Shown here: in pieces, positions 6,579-7,585 of the stretch
Numbering within the stretch: the stretch's first letter is position 1
How the letters are laid out: each line of letters opens with the position of its first letter
NCBI GenBank assembly: GCA_017458545.1
Contig: JAFTBA010000337.1
Location: 1-7,585 of the forward strand
DNA: 7,585 nt
DNA from: Synergistaceae bacterium
Lineage (GTDB): Bacteria; Synergistota; Synergistia; Synergistales; Aminobacteriaceae
Reading direction: 5' to 3'
Made by a program: the position numbers and the translations under genes
Notes under the pieces: model-generated
Databases searched by the model: none
What the model saw: only the letters and a program-made list of their open reading frames with translations
What the model was told of the DNA's origin: nothing

Positions 6579-7420
6579 GCAGAAGTAATTTTAATGATTG
6601 GATAAAAACTTTTAGAGAATCAATTAACGGATATGATTATTATATAGACTGTAAAAAAATTCTCAGGAATGCTGCAAAACTTGAGGTTGAACTTCACATT
6701 TTGAACGTACTCATAGGAGCTCAAGATATAGAAGCTAAATTTCAGGACATCATTACCAGATACCCCGAATGTTTGAAAGCAATTCCTATTCTTCTGGCCG
6801 TAAGAAAACACGAAATATACTGCCAAGATATAAACGGAGCTTTTACCTACCGTTTTGACACTCCTAATCAGACACTTGAACAGTACACGTACTTCATGCG
6901 CGAGACAGGGATATTTGATATTCTAAGAGAGAAGAAAATAGCCAGCCTTTACGGTTATGTCATGGGAGTTGAGGCAGGCCTTGACTCCAACGGACGAAAG
7001 AACAGAGGCGGTCATCAAATGGAGAATCTCGTGGAAAGCTATCTCATTAAAGCAGGCGTAAATTACAGAAAAGAGATAACAACAAGCGAACTTCAACAGG
7101 AATGGGGCGTAAATTTTTCTTCACCCGCAGCACAAAATAAACGATGGGACTTCGCTGTAAGGACAGATAATTGCGTCTATGTTATCGAGACAAATTTTTA
7201 CACATCAGGAGGTTCAAAACTTAACGAAACAGCAAGAAGCTACAAGCTCATAGCAGAAGAAGCCAAAAACATTAATGATATTGTGTTTGTATGGATAACT
7301 GACGGTAAAGGCTGGCTTTCCGCAAAACATAATCTTCAGGAAACATTTAACATATTGAAGACGCTCTATAATATCACGGACTTGGAACACGGAATATTCA
7401 GCAGCCTTTTCACTGCATAA
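6575..7420 (+). CDS. dpnB: Type II restriction endonuclease, DpnII-like (GATC)
   Basis: A 281-residue endonuclease predicted to cut unmethylated GATC. It follows the DpnII/MboI family over its whole length (DpnII is about 288 residues). Shared blocks as I remember them are GVEAGLDSNGRKNRGG (131-146), GSKLNETARSYKLIAEE (213-229), FVWITDGKGW (238-247) and YNITDLEHGI near the end. The probable metal-binding core is Asp192 in KRWDF and Glu205 in IETNFY. These fit the D...ExN variant of the PD-(D/E)xK fold, with Asn207 where Lys is usual. The gene starts at the ATG of the ATGA overlap with the methyltransferase. The gene itself contains no GATC site. Its 3' end overlaps the convergent downstream gene by 11 bases. 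No inactivating change is visible, so the system is likely active. Confidence 0.94.
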   Translation: MSRSNFNDWIKTFRESINGYDYYIDCKKILRNAAKLEVELHILNVLIGAQDIEAKFQDIITRYPECLKAIPILLAVRKHEIYCQDINGAFTYRFDTPNQTLEQYTYFMRETGIFDILREKKIASLYGYVMGVEAGLDSNGRKNRGGHQMENLVESYLIKAGVNYRKEITTSELQQEWGVNFSSPAAQNKRWDFAVRTDNCVYVIETNFYTSGGSKLNETARSYKLIAEEAKNINDIVFVWITDGKGWLSAKHNLQETFNILKTLYNITDLEHGIFSSLFTA

Positions 7421-7585
7421 AAAAAATCCCCCTCTCAATTACGGGAACGAATGACGAGAGATCATAAACGGTTGAGCGTTCGATGAGTCTTTCGGCGATT
7501 CTGTTGATGTAACTTTCGGGGCCGTAGGGTTCAACGTCCTGAGAGTCGGGGTAGGGTTCGTAGGGTTCAACGTCCGGGCTGTCGT
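7410..7585 (-). CDS. C-terminal end of an unidentified protein (partial)
   Basis: The minus-strand frame is open from the window edge to a TGA at 7412-7410, 57 codons. Of the three frames I read on this strand it alone has coherent protein character. It begins DSPDVEPYEPYPDSQ, a low-complexity acidic, Pro/Tyr-rich stretch with a 12-residue tandem repeat. It then becomes helical (ESYINRIAERLIERS, then VYDLSSFVPVIERG) and ends IFFMQ. The family is not recognised. The last codons come from an eight-base T-tract and overlap the endonuclease gene by 11 bases. The C-terminus may therefore have been altered when the restriction operon arrived, or the homopolymer length may be mis-called. Confidence 0.6.
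   Translation of the reverse strand, partial: DSPDVEPYEPYPDSQDVEPYGPESYINRIAERLIERSTVYDLSSFVPVIERGIFFMQ
7523..7575. repeat. 36-bp tandem repeat encoding DVEPY
   Basis: The 17-base sequence CGTAGGGTTCAACGTCC occurs at 7523-7539 and again exactly at 7559-7575, a period of 36 bases or 12 codons. On the minus strand both copies encode DVEPY within a Pro/Tyr/acidic segment. It may continue past the window edge. Confidence 0.75.

Noticed and set aside
7523..7575. CRISPR array at the right edge
   Set aside because: There are only two 17-base copies, the period is in phase with codons, and it lies in an open coding frame, so it is a protein-coding repeat.

Overview
The window reads as ordinary chromosome from an anaerobic bacterium of moderate to low GC content. 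The grounds are a soluble [FeFe] hydrogenase with many iron-sulfur clusters, an iron-sulfur-flavoprotein-like reductase and an IS1341-type tnpB. The style of the hydrogenase and of the small secreted protein fits Synergistota or a clostridial lineage. That placement is a weak inference, because no rRNA or other marker gene is present.

Left part (1-1653, minus strand): the first codons of an unidentified gene (1-53) lie directly after a strong hairpin terminator (71-107). That terminator ends a complete 506-residue [FeFe] hydrogenase gene (133-1653) with several ferredoxin-type clusters and all three H-cluster motifs. Middle-left (1721-3054, plus strand): a lone IS605/IS1341-type tnpB, split by a single extra base at about 2634. 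It has a hairpin upstream and no tnpA. Next come a small exported His/Pro/Arg-rich protein (3129-3719, plus) and a terminator hairpin (3742-3777) shared with a convergent MFS transporter (3759-4970, minus). A flavodoxin-fold reductase with a clustered Cys motif (5072-5737, plus) diverges from the transporter.

Right part (5808-7420, plus): a two-gene restriction-modification operon that I recognise as DpnII-like, GATC-specific. It holds a beta-class adenine methyltransferase resembling DpnA (M2.DpnII) and, overlapping it by ATGA, a DpnII-type endonuclease. The alpha-class Dam-like partner (DpnM), which accompanies these genes in streptococcal DpnII, is not in the window. At the right edge is the C-terminal end of a convergent minus-strand gene containing a 12-residue tandem repeat.

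The window-wide signal that ties in with this is GATC scarcity. I count only 6 GATC sites in 7585 bases, against roughly 29 expected from composition, and 3 of the 6 are inside the methyltransferase gene. I see no CRISPR array, tRNA, rRNA or clearly new multi-gene system. The remaining items of interest are the solo-methyltransferase DpnII arrangement, the broken tnpB, the His-rich exported protein and several compact terminator arrangements.
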